This document shows, in pieces, positions 6,874 to 14,857 of a stretch of 64,000 nucleotides of DNA. The stretch is from Clostridiales bacterium. Its GTDB lineage: Bacteria; Bacillota; Clostridia; Lachnospirales; Lachnospiraceae. The stretch covers positions 1-64,000 of the forward strand of contig JAAYTK010000075.1 in the NCBI GenBank assembly GCA_012523775.1, written 5' to 3'. Under the pieces are notes generated by a model. It was not told the DNA's origin. It worked only from the letters and a program-made list of their open reading frames with translations, and ran no database searches. The position numbers and the translations under genes were made by a program. Numbering within the stretch: position 1 is the first letter of the stretch; each line of letters starts with the position of its first letter.

Positions 6874-9516
6874 GTGCAGACATACGGTGTAAACGAACTG
6901 AGAAAAATGTTTTTAGAATTTTTTGAAAGTAAAGATCATTTGGTATTAAAGAGTTTTCCGCTGGTTCCACAAAATGACAGCAGTTTACTCTTGATTAATG
7001 CGGGTATGGCCCCATTGAAGCCTTATTTTACGGGACAGGAAGAGCCCCCCAGTAAAAGAGTAGCGACCTGTCAAAAATGTATTAGAACCAATGATATTGA
7101 GAATGTTGGTAAGACTTCGCGTCATGCAACATTTTTTGAAATGCTTGGAAATTTCTCCTTTGGTGACTACTTTAAAAAGGAGTCTTTGACATGGTCATGG
7201 GAGTTTTTAACAGAGGTCATCGGACTCGACAAGAATCGTCTTTATCCATCGGTATATTTAGAGGATGATGAGGCCTTTGATATTTGGAATAAAGAGATAG
7301 GCATAGCCAAGGAACGCATTTATCGTATGGGTAAGGAGGATAATTTCTGGGAAATCGGCTCAGGACCCTGCGGACCCTGCTCAGAGATTTATTATGACCG
7401 TGGCGAAAAGTATGGTTGCGGTTCTGATAATTGCGAAGTAGGCTGTGATTGTGACCGGTTTATCGAAGTTTGGAATAATGTATTTACCCAGTTTTATGGT
7501 GACGGTAATGGCAATTATACAGAATTAGAGAAGAAAAATATTGATACAGGCATGGGCTTGGAAAGACTGGCTGTGGCTGTACAGGATGTTGAATCAATAT
7601 TTGATATTGATACTATTAAGGCAATTAGAGACAAGGTATGTGAAATAGCTAAAGTGGAATACATGAAAAATTCAAAGAATGATGAATCGATTCGTATTAT
7701 TACCGACCATATCCGTTCCGTTACATTTATGGCTTCCGACGGTATTATTCCCTCCAATGAAGGCAGGGGTTATATATTTAGAAGACTACTCAGACGTGCC
7801 GCAAGACATGGACGTCTTCTTGGAATTAATGATATCTTCTTGGCAGATCTGTCAAGTATAGTAATAGAGGTGTCCAAGGACGGTTATCCTGAATTAGAGG
7901 AAAAGAAGGATTATATACTAAAGCTTCTTACTAACGAGGAGGAAAAATTTAATAAAACCATTGATCAGGGCTTAAGTATTCTTCAGGAAATGCAAAGCGA
8001 AATGGAAAAGAACAATACGAAGATTCTTTCGGGCAAAGATGTTTTTCGGCTTTATGACACCTATGGTTTTCCTTTTGACCTAACCAAGGAAATTCTTGAT
8101 GAGAAGGGCTATCAGGTGGATGAGAAGGGCTTCATGGAGGCTATGGAGGTTCAAAGAGAAACAGCAAGAAGTGCCAGAGGTACTACTAACTATATGGGCT
8201 CAGAGGAGACCATATATCAACAGCTTGATCATAGCATTACTACGAAATTCGTTGGATATGAAACCATAAGCCATACCTCTGATATAGTTGCAATGACAAC
8301 CGATGACGCGATAGTAGATGAGCTTACTGCCGGACAAAAGGGAACAGTAATAGTCGCAGAGACACCGTTTTATGCTACAAGCGGTGGTCAAGCGGCAGAT
8401 GTCGGTGTAATTATGAATGATTCGGCTGAATTTGTCGTAGAGGATGTTATACATCTTCAGGGTGGTAAAATCGGACATATAGGTACTGTGAAAAAAGGAA
8501 GCCTTAAGATTAATGATAGTGTTAATCTTAAAGTAAATCCCGAGCATAGAGCGGCAACCGCCAAGAATCATTCGGCGACTCATTTATTACAGAAGGCCCT
8601 TAGAATTGTGCTTGGAAATCATGTAGAGCAGGCAGGTTCCTTCGTCTCTAATGAAAGATTAAGATTCGACTTCACACATTTTTCAGCCATGACTGATGAA
8701 GAAATCAGAAGGGTTGAGGATATTGTAAACGAGCATATCGGTATGAGTCTACCGGTTACCACTAAGCTTATGTCCATAGACGAGGCTAAGAAGGAAGGGG
8801 CAATGGCTCTTTTCGGTGAGAAATATTCCGAACAGGTCCGCGTGGTGTCGATGGGAGAGTTCAGTAAAGAGCTATGCGGTGGAACTCATGTTTCCAATAC
8901 AGGCTATATTACAGTATTTAAGATTCTATCGGATACCGGAATTGCCGCAGGAGTAAGAAGAATTGAGGCTTTGACAGGACATAGTGTTCTTGAGTATTAT
9001 AAAGAGCTGGAAGACAGGCTGTATGATGCCGCAAAAGCGGCAAAGGCAGAGCCTTCTCAGCTTGTAAGCAGAATTGAGAGCTTATTGGATGAAATCAAAA
9101 TACTTAAATCCGAGAATGAGAAGCTTAAGGATAAGCTGGCAAGCGAATCATTGGGAGATGTCATGGATCAGGTTAAGGAAGTGGCAGGAGTTAAGCTACT
9201 GGCAGCCAACGTACCTGAGCTGGATATGAACGGATTAAGAAATCTGGGAGATAAGCTAAAGGATAAGTTGGGAGAAGGAGTGGTTATTCTGGCTTCTTCA
9301 ACAGCACCGGACAAGGTCAGCTTAGTTGCCATGGTGAGCGATGAGGTTATTAAGAAAGGTGCTCACGCCGGTAATCTAATCAAGGAGCTTGCGGTATTCG
9401 TAGGCGGTGGCGGTGGCGGAAGACCTAATATGGCCCAAGCAGGCGGTAAAAATGCAGCCGGAATCGATAATGCAATAAAAAATGCTGCTGAGGTTTTAAG
9501 TAAGCAGCTGGGATAA
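6874..9516 (+). CDS. alaS: Alanyl-tRNA synthetase
   Basis: AlaS charges tRNA-Ala and edits misacylated Ser and Gly. The 880-residue protein is full length. It has the class II core near the N terminus (INAGMAPLKPYF, FFEMLGNFSFGDYF, GPCGPCSEIY, GMGLERLAV), the editing-domain zinc motif HSATH with the downstream CGGTH, and a C-terminal DHHA1/C-Ala region with the glycine run GGGGGGRPNMAQAGG. Translation starts at GTG 6874 after GGAGGC. It is 69 bases downstream of hisIE. The gap contains no T-box and no obvious promoter, so it may be read from the his promoter. Confidence 0.98.
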   Translation: MQTYGVNELRKMFLEFFESKDHLVLKSFPLVPQNDSSLLLINAGMAPLKPYFTGQEEPPSKRVATCQKCIRTNDIENVGKTSRHATFFEMLGNFSFGDYFKKESLTWSWEFLTEVIGLDKNRLYPSVYLEDDEAFDIWNKEIGIAKERIYRMGKEDNFWEIGSGPCGPCSEIYYDRGEKYGCGSDNCEVGCDCDRFIEVWNNVFTQFYGDGNGNYTELEKKNIDTGMGLERLAVAVQDVESIFDIDTIKAIRDKVCEIAKVEYMKNSKNDESIRIITDHIRSVTFMASDGIIPSNEGRGYIFRRLLRRAARHGRLLGINDIFLADLSSIVIEVSKDGYPELEEKKDYILKLLTNEEEKFNKTIDQGLSILQEMQSEMEKNNTKILSGKDVFRLYDTYGFPFDLTKEILDEKGYQVDEKGFMEAMEVQRETARSARGTTNYMGSEETIYQQLDHSITTKFVGYETISHTSDIVAMTTDDAIVDELTAGQKGTVIVAETPFYATSGGQAADVGVIMNDSAEFVVEDVIHLQGGKIGHIGTVKKGSLKINDSVNLKVNPEHRAATAKNHSATHLLQKALRIVLGNHVEQAGSFVSNERLRFDFTHFSAMTDEEIRRVEDIVNEHIGMSLPVTTKLMSIDEAKKEGAMALFGEKYSEQVRVVSMGEFSKELCGGTHVSNTGYITVFKILSDTGIAAGVRRIEALTGHSVLEYYKELEDRLYDAAKAAKAEPSQLVSRIESLLDEIKILKSENEKLKDKLASESLGDVMDQVKEVAGVKLLAANVPELDMNGLRNLGDKLKDKLGEGVVILASSTAPDKVSLVAMVSDEVIKKGAHAGNLIKELAVFVGGGGGGRPNMAQAGGKNAAGIDNAIKNAAEVLSKQLG

Positions 9517-9532
9517 TATCATGAAACGGTAC

Positions 9533-9548
9533 AAAACGGTACCGTTTT
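9533..9548 (+). terminator. Palindromic terminator after alaS
   Basis: The 16-base perfect palindrome AAAACGGTACCGTTTT is followed by TATTTAT, 17 bases after the alaS stop. It could end alaS transcription, although a perfect palindrome with no loop would need to open two or more central pairs. A half copy of the same unit (AACGGTAC) lies just upstream at about 9525-9532. Confidence 0.6.
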
Positions 9549-9556
9549 ATTTATCT

Positions 9557-9601
9557 AAAGTGTACCTGGTACGGTACCAGGTACCGTACCAGGTACACTT
9601 T
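9557..9601. terminator. Perfect 20-bp inverted repeat between convergent genes (bidirectional terminator)
   Basis: Arms at 9557-9576 and 9582-9601 are perfectly complementary over 20 bases with a 5-base loop (CCAGG). The arms are built from overlapping GTACC/GGTAC units and are flanked by A on the left and T on the right. The element lies between alaS (plus) and the YhgE-like gene (minus), and touches the latter's stop codon. It fits a bidirectional terminator, but its perfect, internally repetitive GGTAC structure could also mark a repeated genomic element. Confidence 0.7.
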
Positions 9602-11133
9602 TAATACAATCCGAACAGCCTAAGAAGCTTTTGCCAGAAGTTTAGTTTTGCCGGAGGGGTGACTTCGGCTACCGGTGCCTTCGGTATTTCTATGGGGGAT
9701 GTTTTAAGTACAAACTGCACAGAGGTTATCTCTGTGTTTTTTTCTGACACAAAGGATTCTACGGTATCATCTGTTCCTGCTATTTCGTCCAGTAGTTCAT
9801 TTATCTGATTATCGATCTCAGTATTGATACCTGAGGTCTTGTTTCTGAATTCATTGGTACCGTCCTTGTATGCAGTAAGTCCGTCCCTAAGCTCTTTTAT
9901 TCCCGAGTTTATTTTTACGGCTCCGTCATAGATTGCATTTGCATGTGCAGCAATTTCATCGGAGGAATCTTTAAACTTCTTAATACCACTCGTAAGCTCA
10001 TCGGCTCCCATACTAAGCTGTGATACGCCGTCCGTATAATCCTTGAGTCCCTGAACAAATTGAATTACACCGTCCAGCTGCATCTTGATTGCAGTAAGGT
10101 CAGGTATATTTGAAAGAATGCGACTGTAATTTTCGGGTGTAAGTATGGGGATTCCAAGACCCATTCCCTGAAGCTGTGCATTTATTGCATCGAAGGCTGC
10201 ATTAAGCAATGCTGCAGCACCATTATTGATATCGCTATTTTGCTTTGACAATTCCGACAGGCCCATGCTTAAGGAGGTTGCTCCCGTATATAGTTCATCG
10301 GTTCCCGAGGACAATTGTCCTATTCCGTTCTTAAACGCATTAAGTCCCTCAACATAATCATCAATTCCATCGGACAGTTCATTAAGACCATCGAGTAAAT
10401 CCTTCGCGCCGTCATCAAGAGCCTCAATTCCCTTTATCAGTTCCGAAAATTGTCCCGTAAACTGATTACTGTCGACGTTTATATCAAAGGATAAACGGAT
10501 GGCATTAATCGAGATGGCATCCATTTCAAAGTCTTTAACATCGGCTGTGACTGTACCCTCAAAGGGATTTCCGGGTAATACGGTGAAGTTGATTTGCTTA
10601 TTTCCCGCGGCTTCTGCTATGGTGGCATTATTGGCAATAATATTTTTACTGAGTCTGTTATTCAGTGTAACAGATATCTGTAAGCCGAAATTATCATAGA
10701 ATGATCCGCTAACATTAGAATTTTTAGTAACCTTTATTGATAATTTAAGCTTACCACTCATGCCGGCTAAATCTTTAGCCGGAATTTCTTTGTCATCAAT
10801 ATAATATTTTATGTCGATTTTCCATGGTAATTCCTTTGTGTCCAGATTACCCTGGTAATAGAATTTATCAGAATCTGTACTGACGGTAATCCTGTCATCG
10901 TCCTGATTTAGGGTATCTTTGGTAGTCATATTTATTAACTTATTATAAATACCATAATCGGTTATATCCCCTCCGTCGAATATATTGACTACATAGAGGT
11001 TTTCAACGCTACCGTCGTGGCTAAGTATTCCGTATATTACTTCCTCCTTAGGAGAAGGAGCTGCTGTCACCATAGGTGCAACAGATGATAACAGTATAAT
11101 TAAACTCATTATAAGTGCAAGTCTTTTCTTCAT
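9601..11133 (-). CDS. Secreted YhgE/Pip-like coil protein, partner of the RND exporter
   Basis: The 510-residue protein starts with a clear Sec signal peptide (MKKRLALIMSLIILLSS, predicted cleavage after VTAA). It continues with a beta-rich region to about residue 230. From about 230 to 460 it has repeating 7-residue units with spaced Gly and Leu (ELSDGIDDYVEGLNAFKNGI and similar), typical of YhgE/Pip-type proteins. Unlike full YhgE proteins it has no multi-pass membrane domain; it ends in a short amphipathic stretch (FWQKLLRLFGLY). AGGAGG precedes the start. It lies 37 bases downstream of the MMPL exporter gene on the same strand, so it is probably the extracytoplasmic partner of that exporter. 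The substrate is unknown. A cell-surface or lipid-related role is inference from this gene pair. Confidence 0.75.
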   Translation of the reverse strand: MKKRLALIMSLIILLSSVAPMVTAAPSPKEEVIYGILSHDGSVENLYVVNIFDGGDITDYGIYNKLINMTTKDTLNQDDDRITVSTDSDKFYYQGNLDTKELPWKIDIKYYIDDKEIPAKDLAGMSGKLKLSIKVTKNSNVSGSFYDNFGLQISVTLNNRLSKNIIANNATIAEAAGNKQINFTVLPGNPFEGTVTADVKDFEMDAISINAIRLSFDINVDSNQFTGQFSELIKGIEALDDGAKDLLDGLNELSDGIDDYVEGLNAFKNGIGQLSSGTDELYTGATSLSMGLSELSKQNSDINNGAAALLNAAFDAINAQLQGMGLGIPILTPENYSRILSNIPDLTAIKMQLDGVIQFVQGLKDYTDGVSQLSMGADELTSGIKKFKDSSDEIAAHANAIYDGAVKINSGIKELRDGLTAYKDGTNEFRNKTSGINTEIDNQINELLDEIAGTDDTVESFVSEKNTEITSVQFVLKTSPIEIPKAPVAEVTPPAKLNFWQKLLRLFGLY

Positions 11134-11170
11134 ATTTACCTCCTATCAAGTGCAGATTCGCATAATTATA

Positions 11171-13219
11171 TTATTTAGCATTAATCGTGGTCTTAATAAT
11201 TAACTTATCTAACAACACCAGTAATGCAGGTAGCACTAATGCAACCATAACGAGAGAGAGAATGGTGCCTCTTCCTAAGAGTAAGCCAAGCTCCGATATA
11301 ATCGGATTATTAGAGGTAACAGCGAGTGTAAATCCTGCCGAAGCCAATATTGTTGCCGAAGTCAGTATGGCAATCAGGTTATTGCTTATGGTTACACGCA
11401 TAGAGTCTTTACTTCCCAAAGTCTTTCTGTTAGTAAGGTATGAATTAGTGAATAATATAGCATAGTCCACCGTTGCACCCAGTTGTACAGTACTGATTAT
11501 AAGATAACCAATAAAATTAATATGTGTATCCGCAAAATACGGAATCGAAAGATTAATCCATATGGCCGTTTCGATACAAAAAACAAGAATAAACGGTAGG
11601 CTTACTGACCGAAACGTTATCAGAAGGACCAAAAATATTCCGATAATAGCTATAATATTTACCAGCTTGGTGTCAAACGACACTATGTTTTTCATATCAT
11701 ATAATGTGGCACTGCTACCGGCGAGATAATGAGTATCATAGTATTTATCCGTTATATTTATAATTGATTCTATAGTCTCAAAAGTGGCAGGGTCTTCTTC
11801 GCCAGTATCGGTATATATAATAATTCGCGAATAATTATCTGAATAGAACTTATCATATGCTTCCTTTGGGACAAATTCATTTGGTATCTCGGCGCCGATA
11901 TAGGTAACATAGGAGGCGATGCTTTTTACATACGGAAGAAGGGATAATTCCTCACAGAGCACTTCTTCCTTGCCGGCATTTTCCTTAGGAACCAGGAGTA
12001 TCAGAGGATTCTCCTTGCCGAATTTATCGTCTATGGCCTTTGTATCATCGCCGACTCTTGTTGCGTCCGTCATATTGCCCATACCATACAGGAATTCAGT
12101 CTTTGACTGTGCAAGGAATGTAGGAATGGCAATAACTAAGGCCAGAATTAAAAATGGTATTCTAATCTTCATTATGAAACTTCCGGAACTCTTAAAGGCC
12201 GGCATGAGTTTACGATGTCTGGTCCCATCTATTGCTTTATATAGCAGTAAAGTCAATGCAGGCATAAAGACCATAACAGATATAAAGCTAAATATAACTC
12301 CTTTTAGCAGATTGACACCCAAGTCGGAGCCTATTCCAAAACGCATGAACACAAGCGCTGCAAACCCAATTACGGTTGTTGCGGCACTGGCTGCGACGGT
12401 GGGTATTGAATCCTTCATGGCGAGTAACATGGCATTATTAGGCTCTTCGCTTTGCCTATGCTTATTAAAGCTATGAAGTAAAAATATAGCATAGTCTAAG
12501 GATACGGCAAGCTGTAATATGGGACTGACTGTATTGGATATAAACGATATTTCACCAAATATTATATTTGTTCCCATGTTAACAGCAATTGCTATACCAA
12601 TGGACGCAATAAAGAGTAATGGTTCTATCCATGAGGAAGTCGTCAGAATTAGTATCAGAATAACTATCGGAAGCAGAATCATCATGGCATTAGACACCTC
12701 TGATACGGACATATTCTGGACTTCGGCTAATGAGACGGCCTGACCTGAGGCGGCATTATTCTCTCCAATCAAATCATAAATTTTGGCGACTGTGCTTTGC
12801 TCCTTACCGTTTTCAACTGATAAGGTCAGTAACGCACTGTTTTCCTTATAATAGTTCTCTACTATAGTTTCATCAATAAATTCGATAGGCATGGACTTTA
12901 GAGTGTCTAAGCCCACCATATCGTCGAGCCAACTAACGGATGTAACGCCATCGATATTACTAAGCTTATCCTTATATTCCAAAGCATCCATTATAGAGAC
13001 ATCATTAATCATTACCCTGGCTCCGGGCATGTCATCTGTAAATTCTTCTTCGATAATTCTTACTGCAATTGTTGACGGGGCATCCTTAGGAAGGTAATCC
13101 ACCATTTTATAGTTTACGGAGACAGTAGTTGCCAGAATAGCACTGATAAAAGCGACAAGTATAAATATCAATAATATAATCTTCTTGTGCTTTATAACTC
13201 CCTGTGAAAAGCGATTCAA
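11171..13219 (-). CDS. RND superfamily (MMPL type) membrane exporter
   Basis: The 682-residue protein has the duplicated RND plan: one N-terminal helix (ILLIFILVAFISAILATTV), an extracytoplasmic loop, a block of about five helices, then a second helix-loop-five-helix repeat. The segments around residues 180-330 and 520-680 carry the sterol-sensing-like bundle, with LDYAIFLLHSFNKH in the first half and VDYAILFTNSYL in the second. The acidic residues in these helices are expected in proton relay. Gram-positive MMPL proteins export lipids or hydrophobic compounds; the substrate here is unknown. Translation starts at TTG 13219, six bases after GGAGGG; the nearby ATG is out of frame. It is divergent from a TetR gene, which probably controls it. 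Confidence 0.88.
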   Translation of the reverse strand: MNRFSQGVIKHKKIILLIFILVAFISAILATTVSVNYKMVDYLPKDAPSTIAVRIIEEEFTDDMPGARVMINDVSIMDALEYKDKLSNIDGVTSVSWLDDMVGLDTLKSMPIEFIDETIVENYYKENSALLTLSVENGKEQSTVAKIYDLIGENNAASGQAVSLAEVQNMSVSEVSNAMMILLPIVILILILTTSSWIEPLLFIASIGIAIAVNMGTNIIFGEISFISNTVSPILQLAVSLDYAIFLLHSFNKHRQSEEPNNAMLLAMKDSIPTVAASAATTVIGFAALVFMRFGIGSDLGVNLLKGVIFSFISVMVFMPALTLLLYKAIDGTRHRKLMPAFKSSGSFIMKIRIPFLILALVIAIPTFLAQSKTEFLYGMGNMTDATRVGDDTKAIDDKFGKENPLILLVPKENAGKEEVLCEELSLLPYVKSIASYVTYIGAEIPNEFVPKEAYDKFYSDNYSRIIIYTDTGEEDPATFETIESIINITDKYYDTHYLAGSSATLYDMKNIVSFDTKLVNIIAIIGIFLVLLITFRSVSLPFILVFCIETAIWINLSIPYFADTHINFIGYLIISTVQLGATVDYAILFTNSYLTNRKTLGSKDSMRVTISNNLIAILTSATILASAGFTLAVTSNNPIISELGLLLGRGTILSLVMVALVLPALLVLLDKLIIKTTINAK

Positions 13220-13255
13220 ACATATCCCTCCTTGCCATAATATTGTGTCATATCC

Positions 13256-13305
13256 ATTATGATAGTATACATGGTGTTGACAAATAGTTATATGTATAGT
13301 TTAAT
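13256..13305. promoter_or_regulatory. Overlapping divergent promoters of the exporter and the TetR gene
   Basis: On the plus strand TTGACA (13277-13282) and TTTAAT (13300-13305) are 17 bases apart and would drive the TetR gene. On the minus strand TTGTCA (13283-13278) and CATAAT (13261-13256) are 16 bases apart and would drive the exporter. The two -35 boxes overlap almost completely, so the two promoters could compete for polymerase. Confidence 0.55.
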
Positions 13306-13346
13306 AACATTATGGCTATATTTCAACAGACAGATATTTAATATAT

Positions 13347-13389
13347 GTTAGTTGAACAACAGATTATAAGAAATAGTTGATAAACTAAC
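13347..13389 (+). promoter_or_regulatory. Inverted repeat before the TetR gene (candidate autoregulatory operator)
   Basis: Arms GTTAGTTGAACAAC (13347-13360) and GTTGATAAACTAAC (13376-13389) are complementary at 12 of 14 positions across a 15-base spacer. The repeat ends 27 bases before the TetR start. The spacing is wider than a classic TetR operator, so two dimers or a leader hairpin are alternatives. Confidence 0.45.
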
Positions 13390-13416
13390 AAAATATCAAA
13401 AGATGGAGATGATATA

Positions 13417-14001
13417 ATGAAAGATGTTAAGGATGACAGGCGGGTAAAATATACTAAGATGGTGCTAAAGGAAAGCTTTATAAACCTACTGGAGAAAAAG
13501 GATATATCACAGATTACAGTCAAAGAAATCTGTGAGGATGCTGATATTAATCGTGCCACCTTTTATACACATTATACCGATGTATATGACCTGTTAAAAA
13601 AGATAGAAAATGAGCTCCTCGAAAATGTGAATGTATATCTATCACAGCTCTACCATAAAGAGGTAAATGAAACACAGCTGACCGAGAAAATATTTACCTA
13701 TATTAAGGAAAATGCGAAGCTATGTAGACTACTGCTCAGTGAAAGAGGAGACCTAAGCTTTCAAAAGAAGATTATGATACTCGTATATGATAAAATTATT
13801 AATGATCTGACAGATAACAGTAATATATCCAGAGAAGATGCAGAATATGTATATTCCTTTGCAATAACGGGCTGTGTAGGTATAGTTCAAAAATGGCTTG
13901 ATGAGGATATGAAGAAGTCTCCCCGTTTCATGGCAGAGATGGTGCTTAAGCTTACTCTTGGATTGATTAACATATCAAGACTTCAGGAAAAACAGCGGTA
14001 A
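13417..14001 (+). CDS. TetR/AcrR-family transcriptional regulator
   Basis: The 194-residue protein has a TetR helix-turn-helix in its first 60 residues: ITVKEICEDADINRATFYTHYTD (shown here only as the recognition region, residues about 33-55), with the family hallmark ATFYTHY. The helical C-terminal half is of the type common in Firmicutes regulators and would bind an unknown ligand. GGAGAT precedes the ATG. It is divergent from the MMPL exporter operon with shared promoter DNA, so repression of that operon and of itself is the most likely role. Confidence 0.88.
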   Translation: MKDVKDDRRVKYTKMVLKESFINLLEKKDISQITVKEICEDADINRATFYTHYTDVYDLLKKIENELLENVNVYLSQLYHKEVNETQLTEKIFTYIKENAKLCRLLLSERGDLSFQKKIMILVYDKIINDLTDNSNISREDAEYVYSFAITGCVGIVQKWLDEDMKKSPRFMAEMVLKLTLGLINISRLQEKQR

Positions 14002-14020
14002 TTATTGATATTAAAAAAAG

Positions 14021-14048
14021 TTGACGAATAAGATTTTTATGTTATAAT
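14021..14048 (+). promoter_or_regulatory. Promoter of rpsU
   Basis: TTGACG at 14021-14026 and TATAAT at 14043-14048 are 16 bases apart. The leader then runs about 75 bases to the rpsU start. Confidence 0.75.
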
Positions 14049-14081
14049 CTATTGTAGTGCTATAACAAAATAATACCCAAA

Positions 14082-14107
14082 CAGTTGTCAGGCACAATAT
14101 ACAACTG
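14082..14107 (+). promoter_or_regulatory. Hairpin in the rpsU leader
   Basis: CAGTTGT (14082-14088) and ACAACTG (14101-14107) pair perfectly over 7 bases around a 12-base loop, directly before a GGAGGGAGG run. Ribosomal protein leaders are often autoregulated, so a translational control role is possible but not shown. Confidence 0.35.
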
Positions 14108-14129
14108 GAGGGAGGTTAGGTGTGAGACT

Positions 14130-14303
14130 ATGTCAAATGTTATTGTTAAAGAGAACGAAACATTAGATAGTGCTCTCCGCAGATTCAAAAGAAACTGCGC
14201 GAAAGCCGGTATCCAACAGGAAATCCGTAAGAGGGAGCATTATGAAAAGCCCAGCGTAAGACGTAAGAAAAAGTCTGAGGCTGCTAGAAAGCGTAAATAT
14301 TAA
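14130..14303 (+). CDS. rpsU: Small ribosomal subunit protein bS21
   Basis: bS21 is a small basic protein of the 30S subunit that affects initiation. The 57-residue product reads [19 protein letters not shown] and ends in the typical Arg/Lys-rich tail ([14 protein letters not shown]), as in Firmicutes S21. An upstream in-frame start at 14085 would add 15 residues not seen in the family. The ATG at 14130 gives the usual length. It has its own promoter and terminator and is followed by yqfC, as in many clostridia. Confidence 0.96.
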   Translation: MSNVIVKENETLDSALRRFKRNCAKAGIQQEIRKREHYEKPSVRRKKKSEAARKRKY

Positions 14304-14315
14304 GATAATTAAAGG

Positions 14316-14346
14316 ACTTCCAATGTTTTTCATTGGAAGTTTTTTT
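14316..14346 (+). terminator. Rho-independent terminator of rpsU
   Basis: ACTTCCAATG (14316-14325) pairs perfectly with CATTGGAAGT (14331-14340) around a TTTTT loop, and is followed by six T residues. Confidence 0.95.
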
Positions 14347-14437
14347 ATATTAGTCTACATTAAATAAAAAAAACATATATTAATAACAGTATCCGAATGT
14401 TACAAATTTTATCATATATTGATTTTAGGGGGTCTGG

Positions 14438-14800
14438 ATGGGTAAACGCCTTAAATCATCACATAAAAAGTTTAAGAAGGAAGCAAGAGACACATTATAC
14501 AAAGGAATAGATACAAGAAAGAAAAAAATAGAGCCAAGATTATCGTGCCTTGAGGAATTATCCTGTCATCTGAATTTACCTGCGGACGTAATTGCAGGAG
14601 CACCTATAATTACGGCAACAGGAAGGAATGAAATATCTCTTGAGAATTATAAAGGCATTATCGAATATAACAGCAGTTTAATAAAGGTTCAAACCAAGGC
14701 ATGTAAAATCTGTATCGAAGGAAAGGAACTCAACATACTTTATCTTACTGAGGATGAGATGAAGATAATCGGAATTATTAAAGCAATACATTACCAGTGA
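14438..14800 (+). CDS. yqfC: Sporulation protein YqfC
   Basis: YqfC is a small protein of unknown molecular role encoded with yqfD in spore formers and expressed in the mother cell in Bacillus. The 120-residue product has a basic N terminus and a small beta-rich YabP/YqfC-type domain (about residues 45-115: LPADVIAGAPIITATG, LENYKGIIEY). The ATG follows an AGGGGG site. The gene heads the yqfC-yqfD-phoH-HD-ybeY cluster, an order typical of Clostridia. A sporulation promoter upstream is expected from Bacillus, but I could not identify one with confidence. Confidence 0.85.
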   Translation: MGKRLKSSHKKFKKEARDTLYKGIDTRKKKIEPRLSCLEELSCHLNLPADVIAGAPIITATGRNEISLENYKGIIEYNSSLIKVQTKACKICIEGKELNILYLTEDEMKIIGIIKAIHYQ

Positions 14801-14857
14801 CACCAAAGGTTCATCAAAGGAGTGAACAGGTTGGTTCGTGGTAAGGGAGGTTAATAT

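Noticed and set aside
9523..9601. T-box riboswitch near GGTACCG sequences
   Set aside because: The location is downstream of alaS, the strand and context are wrong, and no specifier stem or full antiterminator is visible. The GGTACC words belong to palindromes.
11919..12476. Long open frame of 185 codons on the plus strand
   Set aside because: It lies wholly inside the MMPL exporter gene on the opposite strand, and its product lacks domain features. The exporter frame has clear RND motifs.
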